Translations under genes and position numbers: made by a program | Notes under the pieces: generated by a model | What the model was told of the DNA's origin: nothing | What the model saw: the letters and a program-made list of their open reading frames with translations, nothing else | Database searches by the model: none | Shown: positions 1 through 11,849 of the stretch, piece after piece | How positions within the stretch are numbered: position 1 is the first letter of the stretch | How the letters are laid out: each line of letters begins with the position of its first letter | Assembly (NCBI RefSeq): GCF_000524195.1 | Contig: NW_020170472.1 | Coordinates: forward strand, 250,108-314,107 | Direction: 5' to 3' | Source of the DNA: Echinococcus granulosus | Taxonomy: Eukaryota; Platyhelminthes; Cestoda; Cyclophyllidea; Taeniidae | Length of the DNA: 64,000 nucleotides

Positions 1-2539
1 TTAAGCCAGCCTCCACAGGAATAAAAGCATGAATGAAAAGCGGAATAGTAGTAGGCCTGAAAATAAATAGGGAAGAAGGACCTAGTTCTCCGACTCGTCT
101 GGTGACTTATTCGACCGTTGCTTTTACATAAACATTCGAAAGTTTAAAAATAAACTCAAAAAGGCAAAAGCTGGGAAAAGTATTTCTAGAAATCTCGGCC
201 AAACCTCAGAGACAACTCCATTAAAGACTCAAAATCGATCACTAGCCGCCACGCAAACCGAGACATAGAAAATCAAGTAGCAAACAAGTAGATGTAAGGA
301 ATAAAAACCTTGCTGGCCCTGCTGTTGTTGTTGTTGCTGCTGCAACTGCTGTTGCTGTTTCTTTGTTTCCACCAAATCAGCAGCAGTAGTCGTGGTGACC
401 ACGGCACCAAACGAAGACGGGGGCAGTGCACTCATTGCGTGAAAGGCGGGAGAAGACAGAGAGGCAATCGGTAAATCCACCGGGCTTCCTTCGAGCTTTC
501 GAAGCTACTACTGCCTCTGCGTTGGCGCTTGAAGGATTAGTCGGGCGCTTGCGTACGAATCGCCTCCGGTTATTTATTAGGACTGCAAAAGTGGATGACA
601 AAAGTGGTGCTGATGGCGGTTGTAAACAGTAACAACAGCGACGTTGATGATGGAAACAATAATAACAACAACAAGGATGGTGGTAACAGTAGCGGAGGGC
701 ATAATCAATGTATTTGTGCGTGCCTGCATGCGCACACACAAGCACAATCACTTAACAAGCGAGCTAGCGCGCGCACAGGCTAGCATGCGGTGCACGGCAC
801 AGCGCGTTTTTGTACTGTGCCGTGCTGAACACACCCGCGCACACACATGGAGAAACGGACCCTCATAAAGAGTTGGACAATTTCGAGGTAAAAAAAACAA
901 AACTAATAGAGTGGGGGGAAGGGATGAAATGACGCGAGGTCGAGAATATGGAGGGATGCAGTACTTTGTCACAAGAGAAAATTTATGCTGGAGTATGCAC
1001 AAAGGCTAGAAATAATCCCACAACAAACAAAAGAAAAGGGAAAGCACTGAGCTGAAACAAGAGTACTATGAATAATAGCCTATGTTAAGAATAAATTTTG
1101 GAAAAAGACCTATCGATCTCCAGTACAAGTCGCAAGCACAGGAAAATTAGACAGCAAATATTAAGTAAACTAGCGTAATAATCAGAATCTAATGCATTAA
1201 AGAAATAAATTCCATATGAAAAACCACTAGAAATATTACTTGACATTAAATGACCACTCAAGCTATAGCAAAAGATAAAGAGGGGATTACAAATTTGATG
1301 CGAAGGCTCCTTTTTAACTGGTGGGAAAATCGGTAAACATGTGTCATATTTCAACATAATGTGCAACCTAAACCTTTCAGAAAAACTCCGCGTAAAAAAC
1401 TAAAAACTAAGATAAGAGAACGGGGCTGCTTTCGACTAGGGTAGCTGTATCATGGAAGCCCAAACATTCTTCTAAAGTGAATCAGACGAAAGATAAGAAA
1501 AGCAAACAACAAACGCTGCCATACAAGCGGAAAGCAACGAAAAAGAAACAAAGCAAACGTACGGAAAATAAAAGAAGTCGACAAACTGCCATCATTGGCA
1601 TCAATGAAGCCCGGATCGCATAGTATTTAGCTTACTTAAACAACAATGGCGCAATTTATTATTTTCTGAAAAACAGACTAGTATTTGTGAAGTTTAAAAG
1701 TGTGCCATCAGTAACTGCAAAGCAAAGTCCTTTATTCTAGGGGTAAAGTTTAATTTTGGCTTAAACTTAAAGTATCATCTAGGGTATGTTTTGCGCCAAT
1801 TTTATATCCCGCTGTCAGGTATTTTTAATTTTCTAGCATCAACAAAATTAGGTTCTGAATAAAAAATAGCTTAAAACGTGATTTATGTTTTCAATGCTAT
1901 CATATTTTGGAAGCTTTTTTTTGTTGAGTTATTTCGGATGGACGCCAAGAATCCAAGTTAATAAATAGCTTAAACCTAATTGTCTTCTGCTCTTTCAAGG
2001 AACTGTTCATTGTATCGCATCTGAATATGAGGAGTCTGTCAAAGTTGGCTAGCTTACTAAACCAACATTGCCTCAGAAAAGCGGTTCTTTGGATTGTCGT
2101 GGACCACAATGCGAAAATAGGCCCACGCCCACTAGTTGGAATACCTCTGTTCACCAGTCGAAGTCACGGAGACGGAGTGGTGCCGCACCCCCACCAAGGG
2201 TGACCTTCCCTTCAAGACAGTAAATCGCAGCAATGGTGCAACTCAAAAGTGCCTTCAAGTCCTCTTTCTTAGAAAAGAGGACCAACGGTCACTAGGAGTT
2301 GTGGCCGCCTGGTCCTCCAACGACCCAATGCCAGGGAAACGCTCATACAGTGTAAAAGCATCAGCCTAAGAAGTCGTCCCTCCACGTTCAAAAGCGCCCA
2401 AATCTTGGCATAAATTTATCTATGCTGTGAAAAGGGAGCATACCAAATGTACATGCAAGTGACTTGACAATATTGCCACCGTCCGATAGAAACGTTAATT
2501 TACACATAAAATACGGTGAAAAAACAAAGAGCAGAGGGT
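1..2539. other. Left-edge region without a supported gene
   Basis: I see no reliable gene here. It holds a possible polyglutamine-coding exon (listed separately), a GAT/AAC trinucleotide-rich stretch near 610-700, and AT-rich DNA. The stretch 2136-2369 is open on the plus strand and has more balanced base use than its surroundings, but it matches no family I know and has no convincing splice partners. Confidence 0.4.
310..500 (-). CDS. Possible polyQ-containing exon (partial, uncertain)
   Basis: On the minus strand an open frame runs from about 500 down to a GT donor near 311-312. It encodes a Ser/Ala/Thr-rich stretch followed by about 15 glutamines. The glutamines use mixed CAA and CAG codons rather than one pure triplet, which suits a selected coding tract better than a fresh microsatellite expansion. 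A second open frame overlaps on the same strand. There is no clear ATG, acceptor or neighbouring exon in view, so the product is unknown. It could be one exon of a gene continuing off the left edge, or a transcribed simple repeat. Confidence 0.25.
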
Positions 2540-3898
2540 TTAATGGACTCCCTCCGATTCATTTCGCGTCTTTTTCGCCTCAGATATCCCAAATCGAATC
2601 GCTCTAGCATTCTTCTTCTCTTCTTCGGATATTGGGCCACCGAATCGTTCTAACCGCTTTCGCTTCCGCTCCGATTCCTCAGAACTACCGGTTGTTCCCT
2701 CCTAATTTAAGGATCCGGAAAAAAACTATTGCTATTGACAAGTATTGAAGTGAAAGTAGTATGCTAAACAAAAAATTGCCTGTTTGGAACCATTAACACC
2801 AAACCGCAGTGCTCGTGCTTTCCATCGTTCTGAGTCCGATTTCGGTACTGTCGTAACTGGTAGACCAAATCGTCTAGCTCTCTCCATTCTCTTCTCCCAA
2901 TCAGCAGCGTTTCCAAGCGGCCTATGAGATGGCGTATTACCGGTGGTATTTACAGAGCCATCGCTACTGTCACCGAAACGCTGTTTACGAAGGGCGATCC
3001 GCTGAAAGAGACCGAATCAGATAACAGAAAAACAGTCGACACACACCTCCTCCTGTGTCATCTTGGAGATGTCGGTTTTCACAATAGGTGTGGCGGTTTT
3101 ATCCGAGTCATTTTCAGCAGGTGCTCCCAACCGTGGCTGTTGATCCTCAGTAGAGAGTACTGTGGTTGGTGCAACTACAACAACATCGTCCGCAGCAATA
3201 TCATCTTCGTCTAACAACTCAGCTTCCTCTTCCGGCTGAACCGTTACCACCGAGTCGCCAGCTGACGACAAAATAAGGCGGCGGTAAGTGGTACCTTACC
3301 TTCGTGTGCAAGAATGCGATCTACCAGTTCTTGTTTGGATCCCGAAACGGGGAGTGAAGAAAGGACACAAAGCTTCTTCAGTTCTGCCAACTAAAACGCA
3401 ATAAGCAAGACAAAATATTGTAGCATGGGAAAAAAAACCAGAAGCCCTCGGATGGAATGGTACTAAAAATATTTGAATTCAGTTCCCATGGACAAGCCCC
3501 ACTAAGAATAAATCATATCGAAAAAAGTCTGAAAGTAGTAAGGAAAATATGAGGGGTGAAACCCATACACAATTGATTCTGCAATCAAAAACAAGCGCGC
3601 CCCACGTACTATTTCATTTTAAACCCATGTGTTGAGCTCATACAGCTAAAGACGGCAAACCTAACAATTGACAATGCCAGCTTTCGTGCCGGCGACAAAG
3701 GGTATGTGTACATACATGCGTCAACTGCAGACAAGTTTATCGTAAACAAACAGGAATAATTAACGCGGAACAAAAGGATCCTACGAGCGGCAGGAAAGCT
3801 GATAAAGACTTTCCAGAGGCTTGTAAATAGGATATTCAAAAAGCAGTCAGTAGAATTACCTTCAATTTTCTGAGCTCAGCCTGTGTTTTACCCGACAT
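2540..3898 (-). CDS. SARNP: SAP domain-containing ribonucleoprotein (SARNP/CIP29/Tho1-like)
   Basis: Five exons join in frame: 3860-3898, 3300-3390, 3047-3261, 2798-3001 (or 2780-3001) and 2540-2701, giving about 236 residues against about 210 in human. The family binds DNA and RNA and joins the TREX complex (with UAP56 and ALY) in nuclear mRNA export. The start ATG gives MSGKTQAELRKLK, and exon 2 completes a SAP helix-turn-helix (AELKKLC...SGSKQELVDRIL). Exon 3 is an acidic linker. Exons 4-5 carry five basic RFG repeats (KQRFG, ARRFG, ALRFG, LERFG, AIRFG), the family hallmark. Introns 1-3 are 469, 38 and 45 bp. The donor of exon 4 is ambiguous: a GT after ALRFG, or a GC 18 bases later; both keep the frame. 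The identification is firm and the exact exon 4 end is not. Confidence 0.88.
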
Positions 3899-5120
3899 TT
3901 CAGAAAACCAAGGTAGGTGTAGCGGCAGACCCACGTAATGCGCGGTCGTAGATCTGTTCTACTTGACTGGGGTTTCTAATGATATAAACAATTTAATTAT
4001 GATAAAATTTTTTGCACTAACTTTAGAGCATTAAAACTACCTTCAAATAATATTGTGAACAAAAGAAATACGTTACGTTTAAGCGGCTTTCTAATCGGCT
4101 AATTTTAACGATTCACAAAAAGGAGCTTTATATTCAAACCAAGATAGGATATTTTAATGTTACATAGCATTCTAAAAGTTTTTGCTTTTGCTTTGTATGA
4201 CTTTATGCAACCCCAGTTGCAAATGGGACTCCTACTTACATTCTCTACAATCCCAACAACAGTTATGACTTCACTTGCATAGAATTTTATTGAATAAACA
4301 CCGCCTCTCGCCTAATATCAAGAAACAATACTTCCTACCTATTTAAGCTAATCGTACCTAAATGGGGTTATGAACCTCCTAATCTCCTGACCCCCAAATT
4401 TTACAAGCGAATTCAAAACTCCGTTTCTTTTTAAATATGCTCTTATTTACATGGCATTCACTTCCACAAATGCCAAATTCTGGACACCACATCCAAAGAA
4501 CACTTAAATGAATTGTGACCTTCGCGCCTTTCGTGAATTCGAAGGAACTTACATTATTAGGGCAGAAAATGCATTCCTGACGTAGAGAAGGAATGAGCGA
4601 CCACTAGTGCCACTGAGTACAAGAGCAGTAGCGAGGCCTTAGCTACATGTGTAGTCAAAGTGCAGAGTTAAAAAAAGTATCAAAGTACTACAACATTGGA
4701 ACTTTCTGTTCCCCCGCAGCCTTCACCCCTCTAAATTGGGAAGAATGCCTTGTTAATAGCATTCAGAAGGACTGAGGACTCACGAGTATGACTGATCGAC
4801 TACGTAAACTATGTGGTGGTAAAGTACTACTGCTCCGTAGAGCTATTCTCATAGCCATACCCGTAATTCTGCTACTCCTAGATGTCCATATGGATTGGGT
4901 CGGCCCACTAGCTCCGCATTTTACTCGACTCACCTGAAGATTTTATTCACTATGAAATATAGCTTTCATAGGAATCAAACTGAAATAAAATGAAGAAGGA
5001 AATAAATCTTTCTAGTCAAAACTAATTCAGCATACAGAGTGGCAAAATCACGAAAAAAAATCCATCACAGGTCGCTTATGGATAATTTCAGTAGCATCGT
5101 GTAAATAGGCTCACAGAAAA
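3899..5120. other. Intergenic region between SARNP-like and FAPP2-like genes
   Basis: This AT-rich stretch lies upstream of the SARNP-like start and downstream of the FAPP2-like stop, so it should hold the SARNP promoter and the FAPP2 3' UTR. I see no open frame with exon-like splice sites, no RNA gene and no clear repeat. The part around 4590-4900 is less AT-rich but has no recognisable content. Confidence 0.4.
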
Positions 5121-8100
5121 TCAGTGTTTAGAATCAGGAGGAAACACAGGATCTAGCTGCCGTTCGATGAGGAGACCATGGATGCAAATCAAACATCGGC
5201 GCAGGGCTTCCACAAATCGTTCAACATCCAACTGAAGTTGCCCCATGGCCTCCATTCCGAGCCATGGTTTCACATTCCGTGGAAGGTCCAATAGCACAGC
5301 TTGAAGGCGTCCTGCGCTGGGCATGGCTTTTAAAATAACCTGAAATAAAACAGTTGCTCGTAACCACTTGTGTCGACCAACATTTTGTGGATAGGCGTGA
5401 GGGATTAGAAAAAAAGACCTCACCGTAGCAGTTCCACGCACAGACCAATCATGGAATTCTTGCAAGGATTTTGTGTAGGCCTTCGTTGCGATGTCCACAA
5501 TTTGAGCATTGGATGAGGGATTGGATTGAAACACGGATGTGGTGTCTTTGAAAAGAAGATCGAGGAAAGTGATTGCAAAATTTAGTGATCTGAAATGGAG
5601 AGGGGAACAACGAATAATTAATTGTTCGAGGTGGGCAGGCGATTCGACCGACGAAATGGATGATTTGTGAGAATCCAAGACATAGCGTAGCTGAGCACTT
5701 ATCCTCCAACTACTTCAAGTCAAAACCCAACCATCTACCCAACCACTTCTCACTCACTTATCCACCAATCCCTTCATAAATCCGCCTATCAAAACCATCA
5801 ACATTAAATCTTCCATCCACCACTCCGGTCCATCATTCATCTATTCTACTATCACACGATCCATTTACTCCCTTTTCTACCTAGTCTCCAACTCAACAAT
5901 CCTTCAAAAATGGTAAGAACTGCAGAATCCTTCTAACTAACCTCGCAAGCCACAACAACGCCAGATACGCCGATCCTGAAGCTCGACATTGGTTTGTCCG
6001 CACCTCCACATCCACAATATCCGCCAACGACAGCGCCAACGATCGCTGTTTCGCCAACTCTTTCGTTATTTGTCCTGCTTCTGCACCCTCTCCCCCACTG
6101 GCCAGTGTCTTAACTGCCAGTTCCAGACGCACAATGTCTGCCAACACCTCGGCGTACACCGTCTGCAGGCTTCCCAATTGACTGAGAATCGCTGAAGTGT
6201 CCGACTGTGAGGGGGAAGTGGAATTGGTGGCTGCAAGAGCAGGAAAGAAGGAAAGGACACTGCGACAGCAGGCAAGAAACTCCACGGCGGAGATTGAAGT
6301 GGTGGCGACAACTGAATAGGATAGGGCCAGATCCTCAAAACTAAAGGTACAGAATTGCATCCAGATTAATAAGTTAATGTGATTTTGTTAACACCTTAAG
6401 AAGATTTATTCAACAGATCATCCACCCGTCCACCGAACCAACCAGTGATCGGCTCCAATATCCACCTATTTTCTCGGCCAACCATCCATCGTTAGATCGA
6501 CCCGTCCATCTGTTGATCTATGCAACCAATCGCCCTTTGAAACATTCATCACTATGACCTCCCATCCATCAATCCAACGAACTAACAGCAAATCAGGCTG
6601 TCAATCTACTATATAACCCATGCTCCGACCCTTTAAACTCTCAACTATCATAAAAAAGAGCCAACTTCACGGATATTCCCATAAGTTCATCTGATTGCCC
6701 ATTCAATACCCCATTAAGCCACTCCTCCATCTATTCAATCGCCTAATCAAGCGACTCATCGCCAACATCAACCTACCTGAACTCCAGTTTTGAAAAGAAG
6801 GTGGGATAGGGGCGCGACAATCTTAGGGCACGCAAATGATTGTTCAGGAGACCGGTATTGGTGGTACTCCTCGATGCAACTGTTGTAGCAATTTTTTCAA
6901 TTATTTTTGTCGACCTTGGACTAATGTCGCTGGAGGTAAAGAAGCAGAGCAAATTAACCACAGACAGTTCCTAAGTTAAACGTCTACCCTTTCCTTCATA
7001 CTATCTTACTTTGACGATGCAGTGGGCCCAGAATCACTTAATACATCAATTTGAAGACTCTGTGGCAATGCAGATGGTCGTCTATTGCCCATTGGACTTC
7101 CATCGATGCTATTATTGGTTTGAGCAGCCTTGAGCCGACTCGAACTTACCAGAAGGTTAATCAACTCATCGGCATTGGATAGCAGCGTATCGCAGGTGGC
7201 CTTCAGTGAGGTCACAGCTCCAACCATTTCCTGTTAATAAATAGAGCTGCTCATACATAGTTCAAGGTATGCAGAAGGGAGTTAGAAGATGCTAACCTGA
7301 TTTCCACCGGCACATGACTTCAGAGCACTGCAAACACCGCTGATTTGCTGCGCCAGAAGGTCACGATTTATGCGAAGTTCTGAGCGCTTAGCCTCTATTG
7401 AACGTTCTGCTTGTTCTAGAGAAAAAAACTACTTATACCACCAGGTGAAAGAAAGAGAGCACTTTACATAAAAGCCATACGTTGTGGCCTCATTGAGAAT
7501 ACAAAACCCGCGTAAATACCGTCAATACGCGAAAACGGAACCCGCCTGTGACTTCAACACGGTCGACTGGTAGACCAGCAGTAAGCCTCATGCCCTTCCC
7601 CCACCCCACCCTCCTCTGCTCAAGCATACCCGTCAGGGAACAAGGGCGACCACATTGGAGCCTTTGTCACCCAACTACTTGGATTGAAAGCTTGACAGAG
7701 TGCAGGCTCAAGCACGCACAGGAGCCAGGTTCGCCTGCTTACACAGAGTAATGCGATGGTAATTTTATGCAAAGTGTATGCGTACCCATACAACACACAC
7801 ACACACATCTGAGTCTGTGACAAGGTCATGGCAATGCTACTTACACGCCGCTTGATGACAAAGGGTAACGTGGATAGCAACTGTGCAATCCACCAACTTT
7901 CCAAGCTTCAATTGTTGCGACTAGACTACTTGAAAAGGATTGGCACGCTGCAGAAACTGTAAGCACCACAGCTTGCAATAGCTTAGACATTAAACACTCT
8001 TATCCGGGGATTGTTGGCAGACGGAAAAAAAAAGGAGATCCACATTGGCCATTGCAGGGCAATGGCAAAAGGGGAGCTGGTTAGCACGACAGTGTCAAGG

Positions 8101-10653
8101 CGAACCAGCCACTGTTTGAATTAGACGGCAAGAGGTCGAGCGGTTTCAGGGTGAACTCAAAGATTTCATGTTCATACGAGCTTTTTAGGTGGTTCACCTA
8201 CAGTCAAAACTGCCCAACAAAATCAAATATGCACCTAATTTTGACACAAAATCACTTGTTTTCTTAGTTCTTTTACTTACTACACCGTGAGTTGAGTCAT
8301 CTCAGAGAGGAAAACACGAAAAATGTTTACACAAATGAAATCTGCCGGGCATTTAGAACTTTGAGTGATGGTAAAGAAAGCAACAAAGTCAATCGGTATG
8401 AAGTGGGCTTCAAAGACTGAGTACTTTACACGAAGAACAAAGAGACTGTGAAAACAACACTCTTACGGGTATTTTGAATCTGACTTGTATCTGTGTAACA
8501 GCAAAATAATTGGGGGTCAATAGAAAAACTCGGAGATCCGCTTAAAGAGAGGAAGAAGATCAAGTAAGATTTCGCAACTAAAAAACAAGAGAATTTCCAC
8601 CGACTAATCGACATCAAAGCAGTACTACGAAATGTGGACACAAGTGAGACTTCACGTTGATCACCTGTAACAAAGACAGTTAAGGAAGCAAACAACTTAC
8701 GCATCTTCTCCACCTCATCCACATTCATTATACCCGCCTTGCAACTGCCCAAAGCGACAATCCACCGCTGCCTTTCGGTCGAGTTCGCCGCCTTGAGAAA
8801 GAAACGCTGCTCTCCGGGAATGAGAATTTCAAAGCGACAAGCATCGGTCGGATGGACTGCGTAAGTAGAAAAACAAACTGCACTGGTTTTTTTATTGGTT
8901 AGGATAGCACACTTCATCCTGGTTGGCTGGAAGGCAGAAAAATGTGCGCATTTCAAACAAAGTGGATCTTCTCAATTCGGCTAAAATGACTGTTACGGCC
9001 TGCACCGTCTCCAATGATGGCGCGGGTAAGTTCATTCTAAAAGACGACACTAATTTGCACGGAATGGACACCACCGAAAGTGTTGCAGAAGTAAGGTGTC
9101 GAACATTGATGACTGAATAACCCGACACTGAAAACAGCAGAGACAATGGAAGAGCGTCAACCAACTTATGGGAACAGGATCTTAATATCAAGTCTTGTAA
9201 AAAAGTCCACATTTGAATGAATGAAACGTTTACATAAGCGCAGAGGAAGCAACATCCCCTTCTTCGACGTTACTCTCGAGGAAACGTTCCTAACGAGTAA
9301 TGACTAATATGCAAAATACACCCCTAGCAGAGCATTATAAAGCCTTTTGAATAACTTCTTCTATAAACTCCTTTACAAAGAGTTCAGGCAAAGCAATCCC
9401 GCAGATTAGACAAATGCACTGAGCCGTTCCCACTCCTGTCTCGTGCTTGATGCCAGGTGAAGCAGAATAGCTGAGTCATCCATGATTGCATATGAGCTTG
9501 AGGGATCTTTGAAGCCAAATCTCACACAATTTATGAAATTGACCTCTTAGGCTTTATTGGCGTTTACAAAAAATAGTGCCTTTCATACTGTAAGGGTAGT
9601 TTTGTGTTTATGGATAACTTGGACACCACAAGTTTTCTTGCTTCAGTCTTGGCATTCTGCTAAAAGACGGAATACCGGGACATAGTCATTACGGCTCGCA
9701 TAGGATATTTTGTAAGGCTGGAAAACCGCCTAAAATACATGCACCCGGCATGAAACATCGATGAATCTTAACTACTGCTGCTAAAGGGAATTGTGCAGCA
9801 TGGGACTTCTATTGAAGGTCTACAAGATGACCAGAAAAGTTGAATTTAAATAGTTTCCAGTTGTGGTCCAAGTGCATTAAATTATTGCTTCTTTTCTGCC
9901 ACATGTAGCTTGTTGCAGTTGCGATTAACAGTGCGGAACCGCAACAAGCATCTGTTCACATACACGTGATTAACTGCTCAGATAGTAACCCAAATACTAA
10001 ACACAGCCTCAGGATACCGCGCGGAATAAGAGGAGTAAACTTGGAACAGAAAAATCGGGAAGCGCTTAGAGGTAAGTCTTTTGAATAAACCGGCCACTTC
10101 GAAGAATGAAAAAAGCCTGCCCTTGGCACCTGTGCCAAGTTAATACAAGGCGATGGACCTTCTAAAGACTATTATGTGAAACGTGGTGGAGTAAGTTCCC
10201 TTAAGCAGCAAAATCAGTTTAACTTATTTTGAGTTCATAGCAGTTGGACGATTTTTAATGAAAATTCCAGGTTGTTGTAAAATAATTAAAGGAAAAAGAG
10301 ATGATGGTAGATTTTAAAAAATTAATTAAGTTTAATCCTCCGGATTAGACACTATTCCCGAAAAACGGCAAGTCTATTTTAGCAGATGGGAGAAAACCAT
10401 AGGACTTGCGAATGAGATTTGGAATAACAATCCCTGATACCTAGCAACGGGAAAGTGTGCAGTTGGAGGCAGAGAAAAAGTAAGAAAAGAGCGTACCAAC
10501 AACTTCACAAGCTGACACTTTGAGGGCACCTTTGCAGCCAGTATCGATGTCTGACTCTGACGTATAGTAGGAAAGGATTCCATCACGAAGAGTGAAATAC
10601 CTTTGCTGCCATCCGTTTATGTAATTCGTCCATTTGAATAACAGACCATCCAT
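5121..10653 (-). CDS. PLEKHA8: FAPP2/PLEKHA8-like glycolipid transfer protein (PH + GLTP)
   Basis: Eight exons join with matching phases: 10497-10653, 8701-8856, 7297-7415, 7010-7230, 6777-6929, 5942-6340, 5424-5589 and 5121-5339. They give 529 residues, close to human FAPP2 (519). Residues 1-95 form a PH domain ([20 protein letters not shown], then [13 protein letters not shown] and [11 protein letters not shown]). In the family this domain reads PI4P and ARF1 at the trans-Golgi. Residues about 105-265 form a charged, Ser-rich linker. From about 270 comes a GLTP fold ([46 protein letters not shown]). FAPP2 moves glucosylceramide within the Golgi. Trp of LLWL and His of EFHDW, which clamp the lipid in GLTP, are present. 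An Asp is also present, but the usual Asn and Lys of the sugar-binding D-x3-N-x2-K motif are not seen. The ATG at 10653 matches the family start exactly. Confidence 0.93.
5720..6770. repeat. Decayed ATCC/CATC-rich tracts in FAPP2 introns
   Basis: Introns between FAPP2 exons 5-6 and 6-7 (about 5720-5890 and 6415-6760) are rich in degenerate ATCCA/ACCCA words such as catccacccgtcc and catccatcaatcc. They resemble the purer ATCC tracts at 13.0 and 24.5 kb. They are non-coding; stops occur in all frames. Confidence 0.5.
7793..7807. repeat. Short CA dinucleotide repeat
   Basis: A short run of alternating CA lies in the large FAPP2 intron between exons 2 and 3 (7416-8700). The rest of that intron includes a GC-richer island near 7540-7740 and another near 8030-8160. 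These differ in composition from the AT-rich surroundings and could be remnants of mobile elements, but I recognise no family. Confidence 0.6.
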
Positions 10654-11849
10654 TTGCGACTTGGTAGCAAAGAGGCAGAAAGTAGGCAAAGATTACCCAA
10701 CAATTATATTAAATCATGGTATAAACTTGTAAATTATAACAATAAAAAAATTGCGTTTGAACTACCAATCTGGGTTATTCAAGCAGTGGTAGTGAATTAA
10801 ATACGAGCACGCCTGTACAGTCAGCATTAACTCATGACTTCATTCAAGTCATAAGTATAAGTCGGGGGATAGAAATATTATAGATACAAGTTCAAAAACG
10901 CACATTAACACAAGCCATGTGAATATAAGTTAACCTACATGGCAGAAAGTTGGTAGAAAAGTGATTGGCTGCTTTGAAATTGTTACTGCTACAATAATCA
11001 GAGTAAGTGGCTGAGCTAAACATTTGTAAGCAGAAGTGCCAGCTAGTCAACGCTAGACTGATTTGTTTGCAACCTTTAAAAATCTTTTTAACTAAGGCTT
11101 GACATAAGGAGTTTTACGGTAAGAAACAAATGTATACAGAATATGCTGAGGTGGGGATATGGGTGAAGGCATTTATCTGCGGTTTTAGAACTACAAGTGA
11201 ATGGCATTGTAAAATTAGCCTGAAAAATTTTTACTTTTTTCCTTGTAATAGGATAAAGCATCATAGCAAGGCGCACTAATCCCCTACGCAGAGAAGCGCT
11301 GAAAATTTCCTAACATGGCCCAAAAGCCATGTAGTCGAATAAAAGTACACCATGCAAACACCAAATTATTTAAATAATTCATTATATAGCTGGAGAAAAA
11401 AATTAGGTTATCACAGTCTATAGCCCACATATACACAATTTTTAAGGTGAAATTCTTTATTGCACTCCTCGTAGACCATACTCCTATGGATGAGGGTCTT
11501 ATCGTAAAAGTGCAGGGGAAACTAAATAGCTAATGGGATGGTTGAGGTGCAGCTTTCATTAAGATATAATTTGCTTCAAGAAGTGAATTTTTTGACTACG
11601 CATGCGACTAAACATGAACGCAATTACAACATACTTCTCTACGACCCCCTACCCCAAATAAAAAACCAAAATCGGTGAATATTGTATTTACTTTATAAGA
11701 ATTGATTACCAAAATGTACACGTAAGACTCCGACTTCTTTAAGATATGTTATTCGGCAAATCCGCTTTGTAAATTTCTTTGTTAAAGTGCAGAACTACTC
11801 ACTCAAGATGATAAAGTCTTCTTACCAATGGAGCACTTAATTTACATGC
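10654..11849. other. Intergenic region between FAPP2-like and coronin genes
   Basis: AT-rich DNA holding the presumed FAPP2 promoter and the coronin 3' UTR. No open frame with exon character, no RNA gene and no repeat is visible. Confidence 0.4.

Noticed and set aside
377..783. Overlapping open frames rich in Asn, Cys or Tyr near the left edge
   Set aside because: They follow trinucleotide repeats and overlap each other on both strands, with no splice partners or family motif.
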